A stretch of 64,000 bases of DNA, taken from positions 186,001 through 250,000 of the forward strand of contig NZ_AHWA01000004.1 of the NCBI RefSeq assembly GCF_000247645.1, given 5' to 3'. Of the stretch, positions 16,993 to 27,660 are shown in pieces; within the stretch, counting starts at the first letter, position 1; each line of letters begins with the position of its first letter. A program made the position numbers and the translations under genes. The notes below the pieces were generated by a model. The model saw nothing but the letters and a program-made list of their open reading frames with translations. It searched no databases and was not told the DNA's origin. This DNA comes from Salinibacterium sp. PAMC 21357 (GTDB lineage Bacteria; Actinomycetota; Actinomycetes; Actinomycetales; Microbacteriaceae).

Positions 16993-18776
16993 CTACTCCT
17001 CTTCCCACTCGGGGGCGTGATCGCGGGCATATTGCACGCTTGAGTTTCCGACACCCTGCGGCACCATCGGCCACACCATTGAGTCACGGCTCACAACGAA
17101 GTCGATGACAACGGGGCGATCGTTGGTCTCAAGCGCAAGCTTGATGGCCGGGTCGATCTCTTCCTTCTTGGTGACGCGGATAGACAGGCAACCGTAGGCC
17201 TCCCCCAACTTCACGAAGTCAGGAATCATCACGGTGTCGTGACCGGTGTTGAGGTCAGTAAACGAGTGACGACCGTCGTAGAACAACGTCTGCCACTGGC
17301 GCACCATGCCGAGGCTCGAGTTATTGATGATCGCAACCTTGATCGGAATCTTGTTGATCGTGCAGGTAGCAAGTTCTTGGTTGGTCATCTGGAAGCAACC
17401 ATCGCCGTCGATTGCCCACACGGGGCGATCGGGATTCGCAACCTTGGCCCCCATGGCGGCGGGAAGGCCGTAACCCATGGTTCCGGCACCACCCGAGTTG
17501 AGCCAGGAGTTAGGGCGTTCATGCTTGATGAACTGGGCAGACCACATCTGGTGTTGACCAACACCGGCGGCAAAGATGCCCTCCGGCCCCGTGATTTCAC
17601 CGATGCGCTGGATAACGTACTGCGGTGAGAGCAGCCCGTCGTCTGGCTCGGTGAAGCCAAGCGGAAACTGGTTGCGCAACAAATTGAGTCGCTCCCACCA
17701 CGCGGTGTAATCCGGTGTGGTCTGCTTGCTGGCTTCAGCAAATGCCGCTGTGAGATCAATGATGACGTCTTTCGCGTCACCAACGATGGGCACCTCTGCG
17801 GCACGAATCTTGCCGATTTCGGCCGGGTCGATGTCAACGTGAATGACCTTGGCGAGAGGAGCGAACTCGCTCGGCTTGCCCGTGACACGGTCGTCGAAGC
17901 GAGCTCCGAGCGAGATCAGAAGATCTGACTCTTGGATGGCGAGAACAGCAGGCACAGCGCCGTGCATTCCCGGCATCCCGAGGTTCAATTCGTTGGAGTC
18001 AGGGAACGCACCGCGAGCCATCAGCGTCGTCACGATGGGCGCACCCACGAGCGTCGCCAGCTCGAGCAGCTCTGCCGAAGCGCCGGAACGCACAACACCG
18101 CCGCCAACATAAAAGACGGGGCGCTCGGCCTCAGCCAGCATTTGCGCTGCCGCCTGAACCTGCTTGCCGTGCGCTTTCATAACCGGACGGTAACCGGGAA
18201 GGTCAACCTTGGGCGGCCAGATGAACGGGGCGGATGCCTGCTGGCAGTCTTTCGTCACGTCAACAAGCACTGGACCAGGGCGGCCCGTCGTGGCGATGTG
18301 GTACGCCGCGGCCATCGTCGCCGGGATGTCTTCTGGCTTGGTGACGAGGAACGAGTGCTTCGTAATCGGCATCGTGATGCCCGAGATGTCGACCTCTTGA
18401 AAAGCGTCGGTACCCATCGAGGTCGAGAAGACCTGCCCGGTGATCGCGAGCAGCGGAACGGAGTCCATGTGGGCATCCGCAATCGCCGTAACGAGGTTGG
18501 TCGCGCCGGGGCCAGACGTTGCAATGCAGACGCCAAGCTTCCGGACGAAGACGCATAGCCCTCAGCAGCGTGACCAGCACCCTGCTCGTGTCGGACCAAA
18601 ATATGACGGATGGCGGTGGATGCCATCAGTTCGTCGTAAAAGGGCATGATGGCGCCGCCGGGCAAGCCGAAGACGTCTTTCACACCCAACTTTTCCAGAC
18701 TGCGTAAAATTGCACCAGAACCGGTGAGAATATCCGGTGTAGTGCTCTTCGGCCGCGGTGCGGGTTCAGAGGACAT
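16993..18776 (-). pseudogene. ilvB: Acetolactate synthase large subunit, frameshifted
   Basis: The catalytic ThDP-dependent subunit starts at ATG 18776 ([10 protein letters not shown]) and reads normally for 79 codons, including the active-site Glu in [13 protein letters not shown] (residue 64). At about 18540 the frame shifts. The minus strand reads GGAAGCTT where GGAAAGCTT would give the conserved [17 protein letters not shown], which is intact in the next frame. The rest is complete to 16993, with the ThDP motif GDGCFQM and surrounding residues conserved. One added base would give a 594-residue protein of normal length. The surrounding ilvD, ilvN and ilvC genes are intact, so a sequencing or assembly deletion in an A-run is as likely as a real mutation. 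No other large subunit is visible in the window. Confidence 0.9.
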
Positions 18777-18810
18777 GTGTGAATCCTTTAAGTCGAAAGG
18801 TGAGCTGACG

Positions 18811-20514
18811 CTAACTGGTGACCGCGCCGCGGGCGGCGGACTGCACAAGCTTCGAATACTTGGCGAGAACGCCTCGCGTGTAACGCGGAGGAAGGGGGGC
18901 CCAGCCTTTTCGGCGGGCTTCGAGCTCAGCGGAGTCGACAAGTAAGTCGAGCGAGCGAGCTGCGATATCGACCCGTATCAGATCACCATCGCGCACGAAG
19001 GCAATAGGACCTGCGTCTACTGCTTCGGGAGCTATGTGGCCGATACACAGTCCGGTTGTGCCGCCTGAGAATCGTCCGTCCGTTAAGAGTAGTACATCTT
19101 TGCCGAGTCCAGCGCCCTTAATGGCAGCCGTGATGGCGAGCATCTCGCGCATGCCAGGCCCGCCCTTGGGCCCTTCATAACGGATGACGACAACCGAGCC
19201 GGCTTCGATCGTGCCAGCGGTGAGAGCATCCAGTGCTTCGCGCTCACGCTCGAAGACGCGGGCGGGGCCCTCGAACTCGGCAACGTCGAAGCCTGCCGTC
19301 TTCACAACAGAACCCTCGGGAGCCAGCGAACCACTCAGAATCGTCAGCCCACCGGTCGGGTGAATGGGGTTATCAATCGTGCGCAGCACTTCGCCATCGA
19401 GAGGGTCAATGTCCATCTCGGCGAAGTTCTCAGCGACCGTCTTTCCTGTCACCGTGAGCGCATCTCCGTGAATAAGGCCCTCCTCCATGAGCGCCTTCAT
19501 CAGCACCGGCAAGCCACCGTGACGGTCGACGTCATTCATGACGTACTTACCGAACGGCTTCAGATCGCCCAAGTGCGGCACTTTGTCACCGATGCGATTG
19601 AAGTCGTCGAGCGTAATGTCGACCTCAGCCTCATTGGCGATTGCCAAAATGTGCAGCACAACGTTGGTCGAACCACCAAGCGCCATCGCAACGGTGATTG
19701 CGTTCTCGAAGGCCTTCTTGGTCATGATGTCGCGCGAGGTAATTCCCAGACGCAGCAAGTTCACGACGGCCTCGCCCGAACGGTGGGCGAAGTAGTCGCG
19801 ACGACGATCGGCGGATGCGGGGCTTGCCGAGCCAGGAAGGCTCATTCCCAGCGCTTCCGCAACGCTCGCCATCGTGTTTGCCGTGTACATCCCGCCACAG
19901 GCGCCCTCGCCAGGAGCGAAAGCACACTCGATGCGTTTAGCGTCAGCTTCGCTCATCCGGCCAGCTTTGACAGCGCCGACAGCCTCGAAGGAGTCAATGA
20001 TCGTGATGTCTTTTTCGGTGCCATCGCTGAGCTTGACCCAGCCTGGAGCGATCGAACCCGCATAGAGGAAGACCGAGGCGAGGTTGAGTCGTGCCGCCGC
20101 CATGAGCATCCCAGGCAACGACTTGTCGCAACCGGCGAGCGTGACCGAGCCATCAAGGCGCTCGGCCTCCATAACGACCTCAACCGAGTCGGCAATCACT
20201 TCGCGGCTGACGAGCGAGAAGTGCATTCCCTCGTGGCCCATCGAGATACCGTCAGAGACGCTGATCGTGCCGAACTGCAGCGGGTAACCGCCGCCGGCGT
20301 GCACACCCTCTTTGGCGGCTTGAGCAAGTCGGTCAAGCGACAGGTTGCAGGGAGTGATCTCGTTCCACGAGCTCGCAATACCAATCTGGGGCTTCTCCCA
20401 GTCGGCATCTCCCATACCCACGGCGCGAAGCATTCCGCGTGACGTAGTGGCTTCAATTCCGTCGGTTACTGTGCGGGAACGTGGCTTGATATCGATCGAA
20501 TTGCTCTCAGACAT
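18811..20514 (-). CDS. ilvD: Dihydroxy-acid dehydratase
   Basis: It dehydrates dihydroxy acids to the 2-oxo acids of valine and isoleucine, using an iron-sulfur cluster. The protein is 567 residues. Cluster-ligand motifs [13 protein letters not shown] and [14 protein letters not shown] are visible, followed by GGSTNVVLH and the C-terminal [16 protein letters not shown]. It is the first gene of the ilv operon. A TAAACT box lies exactly six bases before the ATG on the minus strand, so the mRNA may be leaderless, leaving no room for a leader-peptide attenuator. The gap to otsB is only 27 bases, so the promoter overlaps the otsB end. Confidence 0.96.
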   Translation of the reverse strand: MSESNSIDIKPRSRTVTDGIEATTSRGMLRAVGMGDADWEKPQIGIASSWNEITPCNLSLDRLAQAAKEGVHAGGGYPLQFGTISVSDGISMGHEGMHFSLVSREVIADSVEVVMEAERLDGSVTLAGCDKSLPGMLMAAARLNLASVFLYAGSIAPGWVKLSDGTEKDITIIDSFEAVGAVKAGRMSEADAKRIECAFAPGEGACGGMYTANTMASVAEALGMSLPGSASPASADRRRDYFAHRSGEAVVNLLRLGITSRDIMTKKAFENAITVAMALGGSTNVVLHILAIANEAEVDITLDDFNRIGDKVPHLGDLKPFGKYVMNDVDRHGGLPVLMKALMEEGLIHGDALTVTGKTVAENFAEMDIDPLDGEVLRTIDNPIHPTGGLTILSGSLAPEGSVVKTAGFDVAEFEGPARVFEREREALDALTAGTIEAGSVVVIRYEGPKGGPGMREMLAITAAIKGAGLGKDVLLLTDGRFSGGTTGLCIGHIAPEAVDAGPIAFVRDGDLIRVDIAARSLDLLVDSAELEARRKGWAPLPPRYTRGVLAKYSKLVQSAARGAVTS

Positions 20515-20541
20515 GATTCGAGTTTAGGGCTTTGCGAAACC

Positions 20542-21339
20542 TCAGTTTGCCCGAGTCGCCACTGCAGCCTCACGACGGTCGGCGAGCAGCTTCAGAAGCT
20601 CAGCGATTTCCTGTGTTCCGGCGACTCGAAGTTGAGCGGCAGAAGGCGCATCCCCCACGCGAACACCGAGATCGTGAGAGCCCAAGGCAACGATGGCGTC
20701 TTCGTCCGTCGTGTCATCGCCGGCAAAGAAAACAGCGTCGGCACCGACATAGTCACGCAACCGCTCGATCGCATCCCCCTTGTCGGCGGAGTGGATCGCA
20801 AACTCGACAACGTTCTTGCCGATGCGAGTGGTCAGGCCGGGAATTTCTGCGCCAACTTGAGCCAGCGTTTGGGCAACCAACCGCTCAGCATCCTCAATGC
20901 TCGATAACCGAACGTGCAAAGCCCGCCCGGCCGGCTTCAACTCAACCCAGGCACCCTCGGCGCTGTCGGCAAGCTCGTGCATGAGCGCGTCAAGCTTCGC
21001 TAGCGCCTTCTCGTCATCGTCGCTCATCGGCAACACCGAGTCGCCATCGTCGAGTCGATACTCGAGCCCGTGCGATCCGCCGAGAAGCACCCGGTCTCCG
21101 AGATGCGCAACATGGCCAAGGCTGTCTAGCGCTCGGCCAGAGACGAGAGCCAATCGAGTGTCGGTGAGCTCGAGCATCCGCAACAATTGCGCTTGAGCTT
21201 CAGGAAGCGCGCGGGCCTCAAGCGGGTCATCGACTTCAGGAGCCAAGGTGCCATCGAAATCAAGAGCGATCAAGAGCTGAGGGACGGAGACGAGGCGGTC
21301 GACGGCCGCCTCAATCTCTGCTGCTGTCGAGTAACTCAC
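20542..21339 (-). CDS. otsB: Trehalose-6-phosphate phosphatase
   Basis: It removes phosphate from trehalose-6-phosphate, the second step of OtsAB trehalose synthesis. The protein is a HAD-superfamily phosphatase of about 265 residues. The catalytic motif is LDFDGTLAPEVDDP, motif II is LALVSGR, and the late acidic motif is FFAGDDTTDEDA. GTG 21339 overlaps the otsA stop (GTGA), giving translational coupling; an earlier GTG at 21372 is an alternative. Trehalose is a stress protectant and, in many actinobacteria, an envelope glycolipid precursor. Confidence 0.93.
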   Translation of the reverse strand: MSYSTAAEIEAAVDRLVSVPQLLIALDFDGTLAPEVDDPLEARALPEAQAQLLRMLELTDTRLALVSGRALDSLGHVAHLGDRVLLGGSHGLEYRLDDGDSVLPMSDDDEKALAKLDALMHELADSAEGAWVELKPAGRALHVRLSSIEDAERLVAQTLAQVGAEIPGLTTRIGKNVVEFAIHSADKGDAIERLRDYVGADAVFFAGDDTTDEDAIVALGSHDLGVRVGDAPSAAQLRVAGTQEIAELLKLLADRREAAVATRAN

Positions 21340-22850
21340 GGCTTGCGTACCCGCTTGCGTTCGATTGTCCACTCAACCTCTTCCGCCATTTCGAGCGGCG
21401 CGATGCGACGGTGACGGTCAGAGCGAGTGGCGGCCAAGTTCTTGAGGAACGCGTTCGACCAACGGGCAACATCGTGTTCAAGAACACGCTTGCGCATTGA
21501 CCGCATCCGCGTGGCACGATCAGCCTTCGGCATGTTGATTGCCTTCATCATGGCTTCCTTCAAGCCATCAATATCGTGCGGGTTGACGAGAAGCGCCTTG
21601 CGCATCTCTTCCGAAGCACCGGCGAACTCACTCAAAATAAGCACACCATCGTTGTCGAACCGGCTCGCGGCATATTCTTTTGCTACCAAGTTCATACCGT
21701 CGCGCAGCGCCGTCACTAACAGCACATCAGCGGCCAGATACAGGGCGACCATTTCTTCCCGTGGGAACCCCTGGTGCAGGTAACTGATCGGCGAATGACT
21801 CAACGTGCTGAACTGGCCATTGATGCGGCCAACGGTTAGCTCGATCTCATCGCGCAAGTGCATGTACGCCTCAACGCGTTCACGACTCGGGCTTGCGACC
21901 TGAATGAGAGCAACGTCGCCAACTTCGATCGATCCGTTACTCAAGAGCTCGCCATACGCCTTTAAACGGTGACGGATGCCCTTGGTGTAGTCAAGGCGGT
22001 CGACCCCAAGCATGACGGTCTTGGGATTACCAAGGCCCTTACGAATATCGCGCGCCCGCTGCTGGATCGCCGGCTCACGAGCAAGCTCCTCAAAGCTGCG
22101 GGAATCAATCGAAATCGGGAACGATTTCGCCACAACGCGACGCGTCGGCTGGCCCTCAATCGTCACCTCAATAGCGGGGTTCTTGGTCGGATGGTTCGTG
22201 AGACGCCGAACGGCTGCCGAAAAGTTGGAAGCATCATCTGAGCGTTGGAAGCCAACAACGTCAGCACCGAGCATGCCCTCAATGATCTGAGTACGCCACG
22301 GCAACTGGGCAAAGATTCCATACGGCGGAAAGGGAATGTGATTGAAGAACCCGATCGTCAAATCGGGGCGTTTCTCCCGCAACATGCGCGGCACAAGCTG
22401 CAGTTGGTAGTCCTGCACCCACACCACCGCACCGTCGGCACTGATTGCGGCAGCAGCATCCGCAAACCGCTGATTGACCGCCACGTAGTCATCCCACCAC
22501 TCACGGTGATAGGCCGGCGGCGCAATTACATCGTGATAAAGCGGCCAGAGTGTGTCGTTGCTGAAACCCTCGTAGTACTCCTCAATGTCTTGAGAACTGA
22601 GAGGGACAGGAACGATATGGATGCCGTCGTTGTGGAACGGCGCAACCTCGAGATCGGGCCGGCCAGCCCAACCGACCCACGCACCGTCGGCGGCTTTCAT
22701 CACCGGCTCTAGCGCCGTAACGAGCCCACCGGGCGAGCGCTTCCAAGTGAGCGAGCCATCATCTTCAACGGTGCAGTCGACCGGCAGCCGGTTGGAAACG
22801 ACGACGAAATCGTACTCGGAATGAGAAGAATTCTTATGTGCTTCCGTCAT
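21336..22850 (-). CDS. otsA: Trehalose-6-phosphate synthase
   Basis: This GT20 enzyme joins a nucleotide-activated glucose to glucose-6-phosphate. The protein is 504 residues. Motifs include VVSNRLPVDC near the N-terminus, VWVQDYQLQLVPRML, FFNHIPFPP, GVDRLDYTKGIRHRLKAY, and DGMNLVAKEYAA for the sugar-nucleotide site. A TAATGT box lies six bases before the ATG on the minus strand, suggesting a leaderless otsAB mRNA. Confidence 0.96.
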   Translation of the reverse strand: MTEAHKNSSHSEYDFVVVSNRLPVDCTVEDDGSLTWKRSPGGLVTALEPVMKAADGAWVGWAGRPDLEVAPFHNDGIHIVPVPLSSQDIEEYYEGFSNDTLWPLYHDVIAPPAYHREWWDDYVAVNQRFADAAAAISADGAVVWVQDYQLQLVPRMLREKRPDLTIGFFNHIPFPPYGIFAQLPWRTQIIEGMLGADVVGFQRSDDASNFSAAVRRLTNHPTKNPAIEVTIEGQPTRRVVAKSFPISIDSRSFEELAREPAIQQRARDIRKGLGNPKTVMLGVDRLDYTKGIRHRLKAYGELLSNGSIEVGDVALIQVASPSRERVEAYMHLRDEIELTVGRINGQFSTLSHSPISYLHQGFPREEMVALYLAADVLLVTALRDGMNLVAKEYAASRFDNDGVLILSEFAGASEEMRKALLVNPHDIDGLKEAMMKAINMPKADRATRMRSMRKRVLEHDVARWSNAFLKNLAATRSDRHRRIAPLEMAEEVEWTIERKRVRKP

Positions 22851-22934
22851 GCGGCAACATTACCAGCGTCTCTTGCGCCATGACCGAGGATGACATGCGG
22901 CACGCAGCACGCCTAAAAGCACCGGCCGCTCGCG

Positions 22935-24671
22935 TTACAGCGGCCGAGAGTCGGCCGCCGCCAGGATCATCCCTGTCGCGGCCGATTTTCGTATCCGCTT
23001 CACGGCAAGCACCGAGAGGAGAACGCTGACCACTCCCAAAGCGAGCAACGCGACGGCAGCGGTAATCGCTGGCTGGGCGCTTCCGCCAGACAAGATCACA
23101 TACATTCCCTCTACCGCGTAGGTCAGGGGAAGGAACGGGCTTACTGCTTGGAACGGTGCCGCGAGAGCCTCAATCGGGTACACCCCGCCGGTTGACGTGA
23201 GTTGGATCGCCAGCAAGAACAGCGAAATCACGAGACCCCCTTTGCCGAGCGCAGCGATCAAGAAGTAGTGGAACGCAGCAAACGACAGTGCTGTCAAGAT
23301 CGCGAAACCGGCCGTGGCTGGCGCAAGAGCCCAAGAGACACCCACTCCGACGTGCAGCAGCAGCACCAGCAGCACCGCCTGAATAGCCGTCAGCAGCGAT
23401 GCTCTAATCAACGTCGAGGCAACGATACGACCGTCACGAGCGGTGGAGGACAACGAACGGTACGAAGGCAAGCTCAGCACCAGAAACACAGCAAGTGCGC
23501 CAAGCCAGAGTCCGAGCGGAATCAAGAATGTCGCAATTGCTTGGGCTGGTTCGGTCACGGCGTTATCGGTCGTCACTGAAAGTGTCACGGGCTCGGCGGC
23601 GATCTCAGAATTCGTGCTGGCCGCGTCAGCATCGGTCGGAGGCAGTTGAGCTGCGCCTTCGCTCAGGCCAGTGGCCAGTTCTGACGCTCCGGTCGAGAGC
23701 GCGCTGGCTCCCTCGGTAAGCGCTGGCGATCCCGCGGCGAGCTGGCTTGCTCCTGACGCACTTTGAGAGATTCCGTATTGGATGCCGCTGACGGCGGCAC
23801 CGGTCTGCGACTTCAGCGTCGCCCCGCCGGCAGCCGCTTGAGCGAGCCCGTCGGTGACAGCCTGAAGGGTTCCTTTGAGTTGGGGATCGGTGAGTTGAGC
23901 CTGAATCGCAGGATTGATCGCCGCCAACGTTGAGGATAATTGGGAGACGCTAGCCGTGTAGGTGGCGACGCCGCTGGTCAGCCCTGACAACCCGCCGGCA
24001 CCGTTATTGAGTTCTTGCAATCCGCTGGCTAGGGAGTCGACTCCCGCGGTATAGGTCGTGAGGCCACCAGCGAAACCGTCGGCACCAGCAGAAAGTTCTG
24101 CCGCCCCATCGGCTGCGCTGGTGAGCGCTCCCCCGAGTTCACCGATGCTGGCATAAACGCCATCGAGGTATTGCGACGTGATCGCTCGCCCAAACGTGTC
24201 GGTCATCGATTGGCCGACGACCTGCGCAACAGAGCCGGTGAGATAGCTGTGCGAGTCATCGGTTCTTATCGAAATCTGCGCTTGTGTTGGGGCGTCAGTG
24301 GAGAGGGAGAGAATCGACTCTGAGAACTCTTTCGGCACGGTGAGAATCGCGTAGACGTCTCCGTTAGCGAGAGCTGTTTCGGCGTCATCCGAGTTGGTTA
24401 TGGTCCAGTCAAAGCCGTCGGCACCGGTGAGTTCGGTAACCAGTTGGCGCCCCGCAAAGACTATTTGTTCATCGCCATCGAGAGCTGTTGTGGTCTGGAT
24501 CTCATCGTTGTTGACGAGCGCAACCGGAATGTTGTCGATCGAACTGTTGCCGTCGCCGATCGCCGCCACGAAGAGTCCCGTGAAGGCGAGCGGAATTACC
24601 GCGACAGCGGCAAGTCCCAGCACGGTCAGCCAACGCTTTTTGGGCAGCGCGGTGGGGTACGAAGTTCTCAT
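22935..24671 (-). CDS. YhgE/Pip-family membrane protein (ABC-2-type)
   Basis: The protein is 578 residues. An N-terminal membrane helix (about 14-36) is followed by a long extracytoplasmic domain and a C-terminal block of five or six helices related to ABC-2-type permeases. The mid-region is a coiled, repetitive stretch of Ala/Gly/Ser/Leu units (GAxxLxxGxxxL-like, about residues 185-340), typical of YhgE/Pip proteins. Relatives include phage-infection protein and type VII secretion accessory proteins. Its start overlaps the stop of the MMPL gene by four bases, so the two are made together. The MMPL protein carries an ABC-like tail, and an ABC-2 permease partner next to it is suggestive. Confidence 0.88.
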   Translation of the reverse strand: MRTSYPTALPKKRWLTVLGLAAVAVIPLAFTGLFVAAIGDGNSSIDNIPVALVNNDEIQTTTALDGDEQIVFAGRQLVTELTGADGFDWTITNSDDAETALANGDVYAILTVPKEFSESILSLSTDAPTQAQISIRTDDSHSYLTGSVAQVVGQSMTDTFGRAITSQYLDGVYASIGELGGALTSAADGAAELSAGADGFAGGLTTYTAGVDSLASGLQELNNGAGGLSGLTSGVATYTASVSQLSSTLAAINPAIQAQLTDPQLKGTLQAVTDGLAQAAAGGATLKSQTGAAVSGIQYGISQSASGASQLAAGSPALTEGASALSTGASELATGLSEGAAQLPPTDADAASTNSEIAAEPVTLSVTTDNAVTEPAQAIATFLIPLGLWLGALAVFLVLSLPSYRSLSSTARDGRIVASTLIRASLLTAIQAVLLVLLLHVGVGVSWALAPATAGFAILTALSFAAFHYFLIAALGKGGLVISLFLLAIQLTSTGGVYPIEALAAPFQAVSPFLPLTYAVEGMYVILSGGSAQPAITAAVALLALGVVSVLLSVLAVKRIRKSAATGMILAAADSRPL

Positions 24672-27571
24672 CGAAGTAGTCCTTCTGGTGCATGGAGGTA
24701 GAGGTCTACGAGGATCACTTTGCGATCTCCGTGATCAATCGAGCGGGCAACGGTCACGGGAGATTCTGTGCCGAAGATGATGGTGGTTGAGGCATCCGCT
24801 AAACGTCCGACGGCGGTGAGGAAAGCGACTTCGTCATCGTCAGAAGCGAATTGGTCAAAGCGATCAAAGAACACAATCTCCGTTCCTTCCGCGAGGGCGA
24901 CTGCGGCGAGCGCCACTGCTCGTTCGAGTTGCGGCAGCGCGCTGATGTTGGTCGCGGCGGTGATGCGCACAGTGTGTCTCGCCGTGACCTCCGCGAGCAC
25001 CCCATCACTGCGGCGAATCCAGTCGCGAACACTGGCTGCCGTGCGCATGCTGCGGCGCAGAGGCTGCGTCATCTCTAGCCGTTCGCGCAGGATCGCTCCC
25101 ATCGATGCCAAACCATCGTTATAGGGTGACCCGGCCACCTCGGCGAGCGCCACTGCCCGATTTGCTTGATCCGCATGGGAAGGAAGCGGGAAGCCGGCAA
25201 CCTGCACCATGCCAGAGACCGGTGGCAGAGCTCCGGCGAGAGTTGCGCCGATTACTCGCCGATCGCGACGGTCGCCAGAAGCGATCACTACCGAACCGCG
25301 GGGAATCGCGACAGAGAGCGGGCCAAGTTGGCGCTCGGCATCCCCGACCACAAGGTATTCAGAACTCAAAGCGAGCCCCGTTTGCGTCTCAGCCCAGTCG
25401 AGCTCGTGGCGATGCTCGCGCAACTGCTCGCCCTCGATATCAACGTTAGGTAGAGCGCGGCTGAGCCAGGCCGGTAGCCACCAGGCTGCCCGACCAAAGA
25501 GGGCCATAAGGGCAGGTACCAGCGTCATCCGCACCAAGAATGCATCGAAGGCGATGCCCACGGCGAGTCCCAACGCAATGGGCTTGATGGTTCCGCTGCC
25601 TTCAGGAACGAAGGCGAAGAACACGAAGAACATGATGAGCGCTGCCGCTGTTACGACGCGCGCGCTGCTGGCAAAACCGTGCTGCACTGACGACGCAGCA
25701 TCGCCGCTCTTCACAAACTCTTCACGCATTCCGGAGACCAAGAACACTTCGTAGTCCATGGCCAGCCCAAAGAGCACGGCCATGAGCAGAATCGGCATAA
25801 AACTCAGGATGGGGCCCGGATTCTCGACCCCAATGATGTCCCCAAACCAGCCCCACTGGAATACCGCAACGACAACACCGAATGAGGCCACTACAGAAAG
25901 CAAGAACCCTGCCGCTGCTTTGAGAGGCACGAGCACAGAGCGGAATACCATCATGAGCAGCAAGATCGATAGCCCGACCACAATCACGCCGAAGGGCACG
26001 AGAGCGCCGCTCAACCGGTTCGAGATATCGATTCCGACCGCGGTCGTTCCCGTAACGAAGCTCTGGATGTCGTACTTGCGTTCAATGTCCGGGGCAAGAT
26101 CGCGAATCGTTTGCACGAGCGCTTTGGTCTGTTCTGAGTCTGGTGCGCTTGATGGAGTGACTTGGATGATTGCGGTGTCTAGTCCATCGTCAGGGAATCC
26201 CTGCGAAACAAAATCCACGTCGTCGAGCTTCTCGAGGTCAGCGGCAATCGACTCCAGATCCTCTTGGATGTCGACGGTTTGAGTGATGTCGAGCGCCACG
26301 ACAAGAGGCCCGTTGTATCCCGGGCCAAAGCCCTCGCTCACCAGATCGTACGCTTCGCGTTGCGTGGACCCTGACGGCTCAGAGCCGCCATCCGGAAGAC
26401 TCAGTTGAAGGCTTGCCGCCGGAATGGCCAGCGTTCCCAGAACGGCGACCACCGCAATCGTGGCCAACCACGGGTGACGTGTTACCCCGCGCACCCACCG
26501 AGAGCCCATCGTCTTGCTTTCCGTAGCCGACACTGTGAAGCGCCGATGAGTTCGCGAACCGACCTTCGGGATGAGCCGCGCTCCGGCCAAGCCGAGCAGC
26601 GCTGGCAAGAGAGTAGTCGCCACACCCATAGCAATGAAAACGGCAACAGCAGCGCCGATGCCCATCACGCTGAGGAAGGGAATGCCGACAACGAGCAATC
26701 CAAGCAAAGCAATGATTACCGTGACACCGGCAAAGACCACCGCACTGCCTGCGGTGCCGACAGCCATCGCCGCGGACTCTTCGGGATGCTCGCCCCTCGC
26801 CAGCTGGGCTCGATGCCGCGACACGATGAAGAGAGCATAGTCAATGCCAACCGCTAGCCCAATCATGAGCGCCAAAAGCGGCGCCGAACTCGACACCGTG
26901 GTAAACGCCGAGAGAGTAGTGATGAGCCCCATCACAATTCCGACCCCGAGCAAAGCACTCAACAACGGCATCCCGGCAGCCAGTAGCGAGCCGAAAGTGA
27001 TCACGAGTACCAACGCCGCAAACACGACGCCAACAACTTCGGTGACCGTTATGCCGAACGATGTGTCCTGAAACACCTGGCCGCCAAACTCAACGCGAAG
27101 GCCAGCATCCTCACCGATCTGAGCCGTAGCGATCAGCTCTTCAAGAGTCGCCGCTGTGACCTCTGTTCCCACCCCATCAAACTGCACCCGGATGATCGCC
27201 ATCGTGTGATCATCCGAGATCGCCTTACCGGCGTACTCATCGAAAGGGCTCACTGCCGAATCGATACCGTCAATGCGGTCGATTGCCGACGTGATTCGCT
27301 TGATGACGGCTTCCGAGTTCTCGACGCGAGATCCGTCTTCTTCGACAATGACCGCGGTCGCGGCGGCGCCCGCCACAGACGGGAAAACGGCCTCTAACCG
27401 ATCGAGAGCAGCCTGCGACTCTGTGCCGGGAATCTCAAACGACTCTTGAGTTTCGCCGCCAAGAGCTATCCCGGCCCCTAGCGCTCCGGCCACGAGCACT
27501 ATCCACACAATGAGCACACGCCACGAATGACGAAAGGAGAATCGACCAAGCCGATAGAGAAGGATTGCCAC
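24668..27571 (-). CDS. MMPL-family transporter fused to a degenerate ABC-ATPase-like domain
   Basis: The protein is 967 residues from GTG 27571, with CGGAG upstream. Residues 1-716 form a standard MMPL/RND-type exporter: two sets of membrane helices, each after an extracytoplasmic domain. MMPL proteins export lipids or drugs by proton motive force. Residues about 717-967 (24671-25423) are extra. They read like an ABC ATPase: a LSVAIPRGSVVIASGDRRDR segment where the P-loop belongs, LPPVSGMVQVAGFPLP (the SGxVxxxG stretch after Walker A), QLERAVALAAVALAEGTEIV in place of signature plus Walker B (VFFDRFD), and IIFGTES as the switch strand. The P-loop Lys and Ser/Thr are lost, so ATP hydrolysis is unlikely. 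It is co-transcribed with the YhgE/Pip gene and preceded by tetR. Confidence 0.85.
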   Translation of the reverse strand: MAILLYRLGRFSFRHSWRVLIVWIVLVAGALGAGIALGGETQESFEIPGTESQAALDRLEAVFPSVAGAAATAVIVEEDGSRVENSEAVIKRITSAIDRIDGIDSAVSPFDEYAGKAISDDHTMAIIRVQFDGVGTEVTAATLEELIATAQIGEDAGLRVEFGGQVFQDTSFGITVTEVVGVVFAALVLVITFGSLLAAGMPLLSALLGVGIVMGLITTLSAFTTVSSSAPLLALMIGLAVGIDYALFIVSRHRAQLARGEHPEESAAMAVGTAGSAVVFAGVTVIIALLGLLVVGIPFLSVMGIGAAVAVFIAMGVATTLLPALLGLAGARLIPKVGSRTHRRFTVSATESKTMGSRWVRGVTRHPWLATIAVVAVLGTLAIPAASLQLSLPDGGSEPSGSTQREAYDLVSEGFGPGYNGPLVVALDITQTVDIQEDLESIAADLEKLDDVDFVSQGFPDDGLDTAIIQVTPSSAPDSEQTKALVQTIRDLAPDIERKYDIQSFVTGTTAVGIDISNRLSGALVPFGVIVVGLSILLLMMVFRSVLVPLKAAAGFLLSVVASFGVVVAVFQWGWFGDIIGVENPGPILSFMPILLMAVLFGLAMDYEVFLVSGMREEFVKSGDAASSVQHGFASSARVVTAAALIMFFVFFAFVPEGSGTIKPIALGLAVGIAFDAFLVRMTLVPALMALFGRAAWWLPAWLSRALPNVDIEGEQLREHRHELDWAETQTGLALSSEYLVVGDAERQLGPLSVAIPRGSVVIASGDRRDRRVIGATLAGALPPVSGMVQVAGFPLPSHADQANRAVALAEVAGSPYNDGLASMGAILRERLEMTQPLRRSMRTAASVRDWIRRSDGVLAEVTARHTVRITAATNISALPQLERAVALAAVALAEGTEIVFFDRFDQFASDDDEVAFLTAVGRLADASTTIIFGTESPVTVARSIDHGDRKVILVDLYLHAPEGLLR

Positions 27572-27660
27572 GAATGCTCCGGTTCTTGAGGTGTGCGCTA
27601 GGCGATGAAGTTCAACGCAGAAGAGGCAGTTGCTGCTGCGAAGTGCCAGTTGCTGAAAAG

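Noticed and set aside
18530-18550. Programmed frameshift in ilvB
   Set aside because: The needed change is a missing base in a short A-run; no slippery motif or known precedent supports recoding.
19360-20442. 360-codon plus-strand open frame opposite ilvD
   Set aside because: It lies antisense to a complete ilvD and matches no family.
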